Positions 1 through 7,453 are shown, counted from the stretch's first letter. The stretch: 7,696 bases of DNA from Bacteroidota bacterium (GCA_013334735.1 JAAXXA010000108.1:1-7696), one strand, 5' to 3'. The notes: generated by a model not told the origin, from the letters alone. Numbers and translations: made by a program.

Positions 1-58
1 CTTCATTAGGAGCATAATAGCTTATATTTACTTCATTGCTGAAAGGGTTGGGATATGT
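1..58 (-). other. Start of T9SS C-terminal sorting domain (truncated by window edge)
   Basis: The last visible residues are T2455-YPNPFSNEVNISYYAPNE. YPNPF followed by a short beta strand (VNISYY) and a turn is the hallmark of the type A Por secretion / T9SS sorting domain (TIGR04183 family). This domain directs proteins through the outer membrane and is usually removed on export. The domain is normally about 70-90 residues, so roughly 50-60 residues and the stop codon are beyond base 1. Confidence 0.92.
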
Positions 59-3000
59 ATAAAGACTATTTTCGTAAAATTCTTGCGGAAAACATCTTGG
101 TATGCTGATTACATCGAAATAATCTGAATTTCCGTCATAATCGGTTTGCATAAGCCGATAGTGTAATACATCAATATTTTTAGCAATACCTTCAAGATTG
201 TCATTAATAGAATAGGAAATATTTGTGTTACTGTTTCCTGCGCCTTTAACTTTATCAATAATTTCCCAAGGTGTATAATTAGTACAGCGTTCTATTGTAA
301 AATAATCGTTATTGGTTTCGCTGGCAGTAGTCCAATTTATTTTAATAGATGAGGTTGAACTGTTACAGCTTCCTTCAAATAAAATCAGAGAGACGGGCAA
401 AGGGTTTGTAACACCTGTTGATCCTATAGTAAAAGGAGAAAAATTGCTGACCAAATTAGAGGTTATTGTACCTGCATTTGTATCTCCGGTTGTAGTTGAT
501 TTTCCTGCATCAGTCCATTTTGCGCCATCCCAATGAGCTACTATTAGCGAATCTACACTGGTAATTCCACCACTTCGTGTATCCCAACTAAGTGTAACAT
601 TAACTTCGTTTGTTCCGCTTCTTTCCAAAGTCCAATACTCAGCTTTGCTTATATTATGAATTGAAGCATCATGTGCATTCAGATTATAATTTTGACCCGG
701 ATTTTCATTAAAATAATTAGCGGTAAAATAATCAGTAGCGCTTCCACCACCATTAGCAGCAGAGATGCTAATGGGCGCATACAAATCATTATCTCCAATA
801 GGGAAAGTAAATGCAGTGTTTCCATCTTTTATAACCGGACCGTCAACAAAACTGTTTGCCGAACCAACTGTGCTTGTTGCAATATTTGTAAAAGTCAATG
901 AACCGCTTCCCGAAATAACAACAACACCATCCGTAAAAGTACCAGAATTTGTAATTGTCATTGGATCGGTTATATTTATATCTGAGTTACCGGATGTTGT
1001 ATTATAGAAAATAACATTAAAAAAGTTATCGCCTCCTGAAATTATTGTTTGTGTAGCTGCTCCGTTAAAAGTAAAAGTACCTGCGTCAGAAGTAAATGTT
1101 CCAAAGTTCGTGAAATTTCCACCAATGGTATGTGAATAATTGCCTGAAACAAAATTATTTAAAATAGTTAAATCTCCTGCAATTGATAATATACCTGCAG
1201 CTGTTTTTGTTCCGCCACCACTAAAAGCAATATTGTTGAAATTACTTGCACCTATATTTCCGGCACCACTGCCATTAAAATCAATGGTTGAACCTGTAGC
1301 AGTAAATGTTCCGCTGTTTGTCCAATTTCCTCCTACAGTATGGGTATGAGTTTCTGCTGTAAAATTATTAGAAATATTAACATTACCAGCTATTGATAAT
1401 ACATCTGAGGCAAACTTTGTTCCCGAGCCGCTAAAAGAAATATGATTAAAATTACTTGCACCAACATTCCCTATACCACTACCATTAAAATCAATGGTTG
1501 AACCGGTTGCAATAAATGTTCCGATGTTTGTCCAGTTTCCTCCTACAGTATGGGTTAAACTACCCGCTGTAAAATTATTTAAAATGATTACATCTGCTGC
1601 GACTGATAATACACCCGTGGCTGTTTTAGTGCCTACTCCGCTAAAGCTTATATTATTAAAATTACTTGTTCCTATATTTCCTGCATTATCGCCATTAAAA
1701 TCTATGGTTGAACCTGTAGCTGTGAATGTGCCGCTGTTTGTCCAGTTTCCTCCTACGGTATGAATTAAACTTCCTGCGGTAAAATTATTTGAAATGTTTA
1801 CATTAGCTGCTATAGATAAAACGCCTGTAGCTATTTTTGTTCCTTCACCGCTTAATGTAATATTGTTAAAATTACTTGTTCCGATATTACCGACGCCACT
1901 CGCATTAAAATCGATGGTTGAACCGGTGGCAGTGAATGTGCCGCTGTTTGTCCAATTCCCTCCAACTGTATGAGATAAACTGCCTGCAATAAAATTATTT
2001 AAAATATTTACATTTCCTGTAACAGACAATATGCCTGTAGCTGTTTTTGTTCCTGCGCCGCTAAAAGTAATATCGTTAAAATTACTTGTTCCGATATTTC
2101 CGGTGCCGCTGCCATTAAAATCAATATTAGAGCCGGAGGCAGTGAATGTGCCACTGTTTGTCCAGTTCCCTCCTACAGTATGAATCAAGCTACCCGCTGT
2201 AAAATTATTTGAAATGTTTACATTACCTGCTATTGATAAAGCACCTGTAGCCGTTTTTGTTCCTGCTCCGCTGAAAATAATATGATTAAAATTACTTGCA
2301 CCAATATTACCGGCATCACTTCCATTAAAATCAATGGTTGAACCTGTAGCTGTGAATATGCCGCTGTTTGTCCAGTTTCCTCCAACAGTATGCGATAAAC
2401 TGCCTGCTGTAAAATTGTTAGAAATATTTACATTACCTGATATTGATAATATACCTGTAGCTGTTTTTGTTCCGGCTCCGCTAAAAGTAATATTATTAAA
2501 ATTACTTGCGCCAATATTTCCTGCATTATCGCCATTAAATTCAATTGTTGAGCCGGTGGCAGTAAAAGTACCATCCTTTGTCCAGTTTCCACCAACAGTA
2601 TGGGTAAATGTTCCTGCGGTAAAGGTAGTTCCGGTACCTATTGTAACATTTCCAACTATTTCCTGAGCAGAAGAAGTAGTGGTAGTTACCGACCCTGAAA
2701 AGGTTAAATTACTTTGTATCATGGTTAATGCAGGAAGATCCTTAGTTCCGCTTTCACTTAATGTAAGGTTATAATATTTATTATCATCGGGTATCACTAC
2801 TGTTTGATTGCCTCCTTTGTTGTATTCAACGGTGTTATCGTAAACATGACAATACCATGCACCTGTTTTCGTTATTGCATTTTCAATTTTCACCGAACTA
2901 CCGGCTGCATTCGTTAAACTAGCGCCGGAATTAATAGTTAAATTATAAAATCTTCCTGTACCTGAAACTGTTGCACCTTCCTGAGTAAAAATTACAGTAC

Positions 3001-6000
3001 TGGTTCCAGGATCATTGCCGTTTGGATTTTGGTCTTCCCAGCCCGCGCTAAGGCTGTTTGAGATGCTTAGCGTTTGGCTTCCCATTACTAATATTCCTCC
3101 GGCTTCTATTGTGAGGGTATTTATGATAGTTCCGGGATTTGAAGGCAATATAGGGTCATTTGGAGTTGTAGCAGCATCAGGAATAATAACGAAATGCCCA
3201 ACATTTGGTATCCCAGAAGGGGTCCAGTTAGTTTCTTCATCCCAATCTGTACTGGCAGATCCATTCCATGTTTTATAATCTGTTTCGTGATTACTTAACA
3301 AAAAAATTGTTCTCCACATATGACCTGTTTTCTGTAAAAAATAATTGAAAGCAACATTTGAGAGACCAATATAGTTATTTGTAAAATCATAAGCAGATCT
3401 TCCGTGTTCATCAGGAGTTGGCGAACCACCATCGATGTCATAATCGCCCGTAATTACTCTTGATTCGGTGTTACCGTTTAATTCAGAATCTAAATAATGG
3501 AAATTTACACTAAACCTTGAAGTTGAAGTAAATGTATTTGGATCAGGAACGAAAGGAACAATTTCGTAATGTCGCTTAATAGCGCTTGTTTTATTAGGAA
3601 CTTCTGATCCAATTTTTATTGTAACTGTTAAAGAGTCGGGCATGGTTCCGGCAGTAAGAGCAACTGTTGTATATTGATTGCCAAAAGAATAAGAAGTATT
3701 AGCCAAAATAGTAGTGCGTTTTACAATTCCTGTAACATCGCCAACACCAATAGTTGTGGCAGTTGAACCCATTTTAAGATAATACGAAACAAGAGTATTT
3801 ACTCCTGGATTAGAGTTTGTTGTGCCGGGATAAGTGCTATAATCAGTTACCATTTCCAAACATCCTTTAGTTGAAGAAGGATTTGCTGCTGCAAGATTCA
3901 AAATACCGTTTACATTAATATTTCCGCTTGCTGCTGCGCCACCGGTAGTAGTGATAGTAAGGTTGTTATAAGTTCCTGCCATAGCAGTTTGTGCCGTGGA
4001 GTTGCTATTATAGCTTACAAGTCCGCCCCAAGTTTTTCCTGTAGTTATAGGAGTGCTTGATGTGTTTTGAGTTAATAAAGTACCCGAATGACTGACAGTA
4101 TTTACACTTAGCGCGTAAGTAGCCAAATCCAGAGTAGTACCCGAATTAGTGGTAAAGGTTCCGGCTACTGTAATTCCATTGCCTGATGCAGTGCATGTAC
4201 CACCTGTATTGCTTATAGAAAAATTATTAAAAGAATTTGCTCCGCTGTTGATAGTCTGGGCGCCTGTGCCACCAAAAATTACCGTACCGCTGTTATGAGT
4301 ATATGTGCCGCTGTTAGTCCAATTTCCGATAATAGTATGTGTGTAGGAGCCTGCAGAAAAATTATTGTTTATATTTACATTACCGTCTATTGTTAATGCT
4401 CCGGTTGCTGTTTTGGTGCCTGCTCCGCTAAAAGTAATATTATTAAAATTACTTGCACCAATGTTTCCTGCTCCCGAACCGTTAAAATCAATTGTACTGC
4501 TACCGGATGTGAATGTTCCGCTATTAGTCCAATTACCACCTACCGTATGAGTGAAAGAAGAAGCATTGAAAGAAGTACCAGAACCCAAAGTAAAATTCCC
4601 TGCAGTATTAATAGCTGCCAAAGCAGTTGCAGATGCAGTTCCCGACATAGTGTAATTACCGGCTAAAGTAATTGTAGAGGCAGGCAAAGTCTTGATACCT
4701 GAACCGCTTAATGTTAAATGACCATAAGATTCTGCTGAAACAGTTTGTGCTGAGCCTCTATAATTGACAGTACTTGTAGCGCCAAATGTTTTAGTACCAC
4801 CACCCAAAACTGTTAGCATCGTAGATGTTCCTGATAAATTAAAAGTAGATCCGTTTGCAACATTGAAACTTTTACCTGAAGCAAGTACAATGGCAAATCC
4901 TCCATTATCAAATGTGCTGCCTGAGTTTATATTACCAACATACAGATTACCTGTTACATCAGCGCCAGATATTACATCGCTTAAAGTGGCACCACCTGAA
5001 TTAGTATTATTTATCGTCAAATTATTATAAATTACATTGCTAATTCCGATAGGAATATTTTGAGCAGACAAGCTTCCATTGAAATTAACAGTTCCTGTTG
5101 ATGGTGTAAGTGTACCAAGGATATAACCAAATGTAAGATTGCCGCTAATGTTTAAAGTACCTGCTCCGCTAAAAACAATTTGACTTTGTGCTGCTGATTG
5201 TCCATTAAACAGCAAGTTTGCAGTTGTTACAGTTCCGGTTGAAATATTTACCCTGTTTATCAGAGTTGTTGAAGCGTCAGGTGTTAAATCACTATTAGCT
5301 AACTTAAGAGTACCTCCGACTGTTAAACTGCCTGTATTAACATTAATTTCGGATGTTGCCGTGGCGTTAGGACGATTCATAAATAGATCATTACCTACAA
5401 CAAGCGAACTTGTGCCATCAGTAAAATTAAGAATTGCAACGGTATTATCGCTATAATCACCCATTGTAAGGCTACCGCATTCTGCTGCATATCCACTGGG
5501 AATTGTTACAGTATAGGAAGATGAAGTTTCACCAATAAATACAAGATCGCCGGAAACAGGAACAGGGGCTCCTGAAACTCCGCCCGAAGCCAAAGACCAT
5601 GTTGAAGTAGCATTCCAGTTACCACTGACAACAGCATAACGATTATTGCCAACACTGTAAATGACATTACATGTAGTATTACCGGCGCCATTGGTAGCAG
5701 TAACCGTATAAGTTGTTGCAGGTGAACTTACGGTTGGAGTACCCGTAATAGCGCCTGTTGTGGTATTAAAACTTAATCCTGCCGGCAAAGACGGACTTAT
5801 AGCATAACTTGTTACAACTCCTGTAACTGTAGGGTCCTGTTCTGTTATAAGAGCATTAGTAAGGAAAGTCACAGGTGTGTTATAGCTTAAATTTGTAGGA
5901 GGCTGTAAACTAACTCCCAGAATACCAGTAGCTGCGTTAAAATAGGTAGTATTTATTTGAACAGCTGCAGAACCGGCTCCTCCATAAGAAGTACCGGTAG

Positions 6001-7420
6001 GTTGATTTACGCCTCCTAATGTGAGAGATGCGGTTGTAGTAAGAGTAGAAGGAAAAGGGCCTAGATTAACATGAGCGCCAGTTGTAACATTCAAATTACC
6101 GCTTATTGCAATAGGATTACTAAAAGTTACCCCCGAAGAAGTTGTATTACTAATGGTTAAATTATTTGCTGCTGTAAGACCATTACCGGTTACCTGACCT
6201 GCAACTGTACTATTGTAAATATAATTAGCAGTAGGGCTATATGTTCTTGGACCGTTTACCTGAATAGAACCTGTTGCTCCTGATGAGGACAGCCCTCCGG
6301 TATTTGCAGTAATAATAGTAGCTCCCGCACTTAAATTAAAAGAAGTATTATTGGTCCCGGTTAAAACCGAAGTACCCATATCTATTGTTGAACCGCTTGC
6401 AACTGCAAATTTTATGGCGCATGATGCAGTAGTTCCCTGTGAGGAAATTGAAGCTGTGGGAGAAATATTAACAGTTTGTACGCCGCTTCCAGTAAAATTA
6501 AAATTAACCGTGGATCCTGATTGTGTAGTTGTTTGTTTTAGATTACTTGTACCTGACAACGTGAAATTTCCTTTTAAATTTATTACAGAGGTTGTTGGTG
6601 CAGTTCCCCCATTATGCAAATCAAAAGTTCCTGCAGCCATGCTAAAATTACCATTAATATTTAATGTACCTGCATAAGGGAAGCCGACTTGTCTCAAGTA
6701 TAAAGTACTGCTTCCGGTCTTGGTAATAGTAAAATTTCCCTGTATAGTTACAATACCGGATGGTCCTCCATACAAACAAACTGTTTTGGTCATGGCAGAA
6801 GGATTAAAGGTGAAATTCCCAAAGGTCTGCCCTATAAAATTAATAAATTGTATTGCTGAAGTATATGAACCGGTTATATTGCAATTAGAAACGGCAGCCC
6901 AGCTTGTGGTAGTATTCCCCTTGGGTAGTGTAGCTGAAGAATTTGCATGATTATAAGTGCCGTTACAAATCCAGGAAGGAGTTGTTATTTTACCGGTACT
7001 TTGATTATTGTAAGTCCCATTTATAGTTATACCGGTTGTTGCATTAACAGTTACTGAACCCGTTGGATTCAAAACGCCTGTTGCATCAATGGTTATAGAG
7101 GCGCAAGCAGCATTAGCGCTTACAGTAATTGTATTCCCATTTCCTATATTAACAATATCACCGGCTTTTGGGAATGCAGCAGCAGCAGCGCCTCCATAAG
7201 CAACCGTGGACCATGTTGAAGCAACATTCCATGCAGCGTTGGCTCTTGAAAAATATGTCGCAGATTGTGCCCGTGAAATTGTCAGCAAAAAAATAAATGC
7301 TGTCAAAACTGTTTTAAGAAAAACAACTTTATTTACATGATGTTTTTTGAAGTTATTGATGCAATTGGATTTATAAGTACTTCCAAAACTTTTTTTGATA
7401 AGTGTGTATATGTTTTTCAT
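1..7420 (-). CDS. Giant T9SS-secreted repeat adhesin-like surface protein (3' end beyond window)
   Basis: The minus-strand frame starting at 7420 is open to base 2, giving 2,473 codons with no stop or frameshift when read through. The ATG at 7420 is chosen because an in-frame TAA lies two codons upstream (7424-7426), no other Met occurs near the N-terminus, and a signal peptide follows. Order of parts: signal peptide (1-53), three modules each opened by W-x5-W (W64/W70, W602/W608, W1393/W1399), an Ig-like domain (507-589), 70-residue repeats (958-1074 and 1607-2125), an LPVSL...ASETNNDYFTIER domain (2341-2454) and the start of a T9SS sorting domain (YPNPF, 2456-2460). The protein is rich in Thr, Asn, Ser and Gly and poor in Cys, as in parallel beta-helix or beta-solenoid surface proteins. 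No catalytic residues were recognised. By family analogy it is exported by Sec, crosses the outer membrane by T9SS, and is released or anchored at the surface, perhaps for adhesion or gliding. The ligand is unknown. The export route is well supported; the adhesin role is inferred. Confidence 0.93.
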   Translation of the reverse strand, partial: MKNIYTLIKKSFGSTYKSNCINNFKKHHVNKVVFLKTVLTAFIFLLTISRAQSATYFSRANAAWNVASTWSTVAYGGAAAAAFPKAGDIVNIGNGNTITVSANAACASITIDATGVLNPTGSVTVNATTGITINGTYNNQSTGKITTPSWICNGTYNHANSSATLPKGNTTTSWAAVSNCNITGSYTSAIQFINFIGQTFGNFTFNPSAMTKTVCLYGGPSGIVTIQGNFTITKTGSSTLYLRQVGFPYAGTLNINGNFSMAAGTFDLHNGGTAPTTSVINLKGNFTLSGTSNLKQTTTQSGSTVNFNFTGSGVQTVNISPTASISSQGTTASCAIKFAVASGSTIDMGTSVLTGTNNTSFNLSAGATIITANTGGLSSSGATGSIQVNGPRTYSPTANYIYNSTVAGQVTGNGLTAANNLTISNTTSSGVTFSNPIAISGNLNVTTGAHVNLGPFPSTLTTTASLTLGGVNQPTGTSYGGAGSAAVQINTTYFNAATGILGVSLQPPTNLSYNTPVTFLTNALITEQDPTVTGVVTSYAISPSLPAGLSFNTTTGAITGTPTVSSPATTYTVTATNGAGNTTCNVIYSVGNNRYAVVSGNWNATSTWSLASGGVSGAPVPVSGDLVFIGETSSSYTVTIPSGYAAECGSLTMGDYSDNTVAILNFTDGTSSLVVGNDLFMNRPNATATSEINVNTGSLTVGGTLKLANSDLTPDASTTLINRVNISTGTVTTANLLFNGQSAAQSQIVFSGAGTLNISGNLTFGYILGTLTPSTGTVNFNGSLSAQNIPIGISNVIYNNLTINNTNSGGATLSDVISGADVTGNLYVGNINSGSTFDNGGFAIVLASGKSFNVANGSTFNLSGTSTMLTVLGGGTKTFGATSTVNYRGSAQTVSAESYGHLTLSGSGIKTLPASTITLAGNYTMSGTASATALAAINTAGNFTLGSGTSFNASSFTHTVGGNWTNSGTFTSGSSTIDFNGSGAGNIGASNFNNITFSGAGTKTATGALTIDGNVNINNNFSAGSYTHTIIGNWTNSGTYTHNSGTVIFGGTGAQTINSGANSFNNFSISNTGGTCTASGNGITVAGTFTTNSGTTLDLATYALSVNTVSHSGTLLTQNTSSTPITTGKTWGGLVSYNSNSTAQTAMAGTYNNLTITTTGGAAASGNINVNGILNLAAANPSSTKGCLEMVTDYSTYPGTTNSNPGVNTLVSYYLKMGSTATTIGVGDVTGIVKRTTILANTSYSFGNQYTTVALTAGTMPDSLTVTIKIGSEVPNKTSAIKRHYEIVPFVPDPNTFTSTSRFSVNFHYLDSELNGNTESRVITGDYDIDGGSPTPDEHGRSAYDFTNNYIGLSNVAFNYFLQKTGHMWRTIFLLSNHETDYKTWNGSASTDWDEETNWTPSGIPNVGHFVIIPDAATTPNDPILPSNPGTIINTLTIEAGGILVMGSQTLSISNSLSAGWEDQNPNGNDPGTSTVIFTQEGATVSGTGRFYNLTINSGASLTNAAGSSVKIENAITKTGAWYCHVYDNTVEYNKGGNQTVVIPDDNKYYNLTLSESGTKDLPALTMIQSNLTFSGSVTTTTSSAQEIVGNVTIGTGTTFTAGTFTHTVGGNWTKDGTFTATGSTIEFNGDNAGNIGASNFNNITFSGAGTKTATGILSISGNVNISNNFTAGSLSHTVGGNWTNSGIFTATGSTIDFNGSDAGNIGASNFNHIIFSGAGTKTATGALSIAGNVNISNNFTAGSLIHTVGGNWTNSGTFTASGSNIDFNGSGTGNIGTSNFNDITFSGAGTKTATGILSVTGNVNILNNFIAGSLSHTVGGNWTNSGTFTATGSTIDFNASGVGNIGTSNFNNITLSGEGTKIATGVLSIAANVNISNNFTAGSLIHTVGGNWTNSGTFTATGSTIDFNGDNAGNIGTSNFNNISFSGVGTKTATGVLSVAADVIILNNFTAGSLTHTVGGNWTNIGTFIATGSTIDFNGSGIGNVGASNFNHISFSGSGTKFASDVLSIAGNVNISNNFTAETHTHTVGGNWTNSGTFTATGSTIDFNGSGAGNIGASNFNNIAFSGGGTKTAAGILSIAGDLTILNNFVSGNYSHTIGGNFTNFGTFTSDAGTFTFNGAATQTIISGGDNFFNVIFYNTTSGNSDINITDPMTITNSGTFTDGVVVISGSGSLTFTNIATSTVGSANSFVDGPVIKDGNTAFTFPIGDNDLYAPISISAANGGGSATDYFTANYFNENPGQNYNLNAHDASIHNISKAEYWTLERSGTNEVNVTLSWDTRSGGITSVDSLIVAHWDGAKWTDAGKSTTTGDTNAGTITSNLVSNFSPFTIGSTGVTNPLPVSLILFEGSCNSSTSSIKINWTTASETNNDYFTIERCTNYTPWEIIDKVKGAGNSNTNISYSINDNLEGIAKNIDVLHYRLMQTDYDGNSDYFDVISIPRCFPQEFYENSLYTYPNPFSNEVNISYYAPNE
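59..400 (-). other. LPVSL...WTTASETNNDYFTIER domain (residues 2341-2454)
   Basis: It begins NPLPVSLILFEG, followed by IKINWTTASETNNDYFTIERC, then W-E-I-I-D-K-V-K-G-A-G-N-S-N and HYRLMQTDYDGNSDYFDVISI. This is a very recognisable fibronectin-III-like domain that precedes the sorting signal in many Bacteroidota secreted proteins. The usual wording is LPVxLxxF.G....L.W.TASE.NN.YF.IERS.DG..W..I..V.G.GNS...Y...D......YYRL.Q.D.DG. Here ERSxDG is replaced by ERCTNYT. It ends directly before the YPNPF motif. Confidence 0.88.
401..844 (-). other. Post-array domain DGPVIKDG...FPIGD (residues 2193-2340)
   Basis: After the last partial repeat and a short beta segment, the sequence DGPVIKDGNTAFTFPIGDNDLYAPISI (in short strands) begins a domain with D2193-G-P-V and FPIGD at 2206-2210. 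It continues through KAEYWTLERSG, VTLSWDTRSGG, VAHWDGAKWTDAG and ends FSPFTIGST. This G.V.K...FPiGd...Y.Pi layout, followed by a 'YW.l....', 'l.W' and 'FSpFtiGs' ending, is common just before the C-terminal region of large T9SS cargo. Function is unknown; it is probably a structural beta-sandwich. Confidence 0.55.
1046..2602 (-). repeat. Main tandem array: seven 210-bp (70-residue) units plus a partial eighth
   Basis: His codons of the HTVGGNW motif start at 2602, 2392, 2182, 1972, 1762, 1552, 1342 and 1132, exactly 210 bases apart with no indel (residues 1607, 1677, 1747, 1817, 1887, 1957, 2027, 2097). The unit reads roughly HTVGGNWTNSGTFTATGS, TIDFNGSGAGNIGASNFN, NITFSGAGTKTATG, LSIAGNVNISNNFTAGSL. 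The outer units are the most diverged: the first has WTKDG and the eighth has NFTNFG and breaks down after about 29 residues. Central units share most codons as well as residues, for example TGG ACA AAC AGC GGC ACA. The pattern of short strands and Asn/Gly/Thr turns fits a beta-solenoid stalk. The array would set the reach of the protein from the cell surface (inference). Confidence 0.95.
3182..3274 (-). other. Entry motif of super-module C (residues 1383-1413)
   Basis: The text is W1385-NGSASTD-W1393-DEETN-W1399-TPSGIPNVGHFVIIPDAA. The W-x5-W spacing is identical to the two earlier entry motifs, and a proline and a hydrophobic strand (HFVII) follow. A Leu/Ile-rich ladder comes next (INTLTIEAGGILVMGSQTLSI), typical of the 'NW....P....V.IP...P.L...V..L.I..GA.L' domain frequent in Bacteroidota secreted proteins. 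It begins the last module, which carries the main 70-residue repeat array. Confidence 0.7.
3275..3756 (-). other. Inter-array domain with V-T-G-I-V-K-R motif (about residues 1223-1382)
   Basis: This non-repetitive stretch carries VTGIVKR (1229-1235), then a strand-rich segment (SYSFGNQYTTVAL, DSLTVTIKIG), IKRHYEIVPF, the acidic/glycine loop DYDIDGGSPTPDEHG near 1326-1338 and a hydrophobic end before W1385. Its opening resembles the later DGPVIKDG...FPIGD domain (2193 onward): both follow a repeat array and share a G-x-V-(K/R) ... F-x(P)-x-G layout. That suggests a recurring post-array domain of Bacteroidota surface proteins. The DxDGG loop could bind calcium, but this is only a guess. No family was firmly recognised. 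Confidence 0.45.
4199..4549 (-). repeat. Short upstream array of the 70-residue repeat (residues 958-1074)
   Basis: One full 210-base unit starts at H958 (HTVGGNWTNSGTFTSGSST..FNGSGAGNIGASNFNNITFSGAGTKTATG) and a partial, diverged unit starts at H1028 (HTIIGNWTNSGTYTHNSG). The two His codons lie exactly 210 bases apart (4549 and 4339). The consensus is plainly the same as in the main array at 1046-2602, about 1.6 kb further along the gene. The second copy decays after about 47 residues into VSHSGTL/TTGGAAASGN-type beta sequence. Confidence 0.9.
5525..5647 (-). other. Entry motif of super-module B (residues 592-632)
   Basis: The sequence NNRYAVVSGN-W602-NATST-W608 is followed by a Gly/Ser/Ala-rich turn, then P621-V-S-G-D-L-V-F-I. 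It has the same spacing between tryptophans as the motif at residues 64-70 and a matching GD-hydrophobic strand (GDLVFI versus GDIVNI). It follows the Ig-like domain within two residues. It probably starts a new beta-helix or beta-sandwich module, after which degenerate beta repeats run to about residue 950. Confidence 0.65.
5654..5902 (-). other. Putative Ig-like (He_PIG-type) domain, residues 507-589
   Basis: The stretch starts PPTNLSY and contains ISPSLPAGLSF followed by TTTGAITGTPTV and TYTVTATNGAGNTT. This is the characteristic LPaGL...TG.I.GTP...YTVTA.N signature of the putative Ig domain family (He_PIG, Pfam PF05345), found in many large bacterial surface proteins. It is about 80 residues long, as expected for a single domain. 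It sits just before the second W-x5-W entry motif, so it acts as the C-terminal boundary of super-module A. The role is structural or a spacer, by analogy. Confidence 0.85.
7155..7258 (-). other. Entry motif of super-module A (W-x5-W ... P..GD, about residues 55-89)
   Basis: After the signal peptide, the mature protein shows W64-NVAST-W70, a glycine/alanine-rich turn, then P84-K-A-G-D-I-V and alternating beta-strand residues (NIGNGNTITVSANAACASITIDATGVL in short strands). The same W-x5-W, P and hydrophobic-strand pattern returns at W602/W608 and W1393/W1399, marking this as the start of a repeated domain type. It resembles the N-terminal cap of beta-helix surface proteins in Bacteroidota. Downstream residues to about 500 are loose beta repeats (GNFTI, GNFSM, GNFTL, NFNFTGSGVQTV). 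No enzymatic motif is visible. Confidence 0.6.
7262..7420 (-). other. Signal peptide with extended n-region (residues 1-53)
   Basis: Residues 1-31 are polar and basic, with Lys at 2, 9, 10, 17, 25, 26 and 31 and a His pair at 27-28. A hydrophobic core follows at about 32-48 (VVFLKTVLTAFIFLLTI). The stretch SRAQS then leads into ATYFSRANAAW, so cleavage is likely near residue 53. This is a Sec-type export signal, which T9SS cargo needs to reach the periplasm. The n-region is unusually long (about 31 residues instead of 5-10), but no internal ATG or other obvious start lies closer to the core, so the long form stands unless an alternative initiation codon is used. Confidence 0.8.
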
Positions 7421-7453
7421 ATATTATATTTTTGAATAAAAAAAATATTTTTC

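Noticed and set aside
1046..2602. CRISPR-like regular repeats
   Set aside because: The 210-base period, the absence of unique spacers and the coding conservation of every unit show a protein repeat, not a CRISPR array.
1140..2666. Several plus-strand open frames of 69-110 codons with similar Val/Pro-rich translations (MVEPVAVN...FVQFPPTV)
   Set aside because: They lie antisense to the 210-bp repeats, and their similarity to each other follows from the repeated minus-strand code. They have no start signals or family resemblance, and the minus-strand frame is open throughout.
5506..5691. Minus-strand 61-codon frame with a membrane-like translation
   Set aside because: It is in a different frame from the giant gene and lies entirely inside the Ig-like and entry-motif coding region. 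The giant frame gives a clear He_PIG signature over the same bases.
4365..6950. Plus-strand open frames at 4365-4550, 4764-5030, 6351-6677 and 6720-6950
   Set aside because: They are low-complexity hydrophobic translations antisense to the large gene, with no recognisable domains. They arise because the gene's Thr/Asn/Gly codons rarely read as stops on the other strand.
1..7420. Possible frameshift or pseudogene status
   Set aside because: Reading the whole minus-strand frame gave no internal stop, and recognised motifs at both ends and in the middle stay in one frame, so the gene appears intact within the window.
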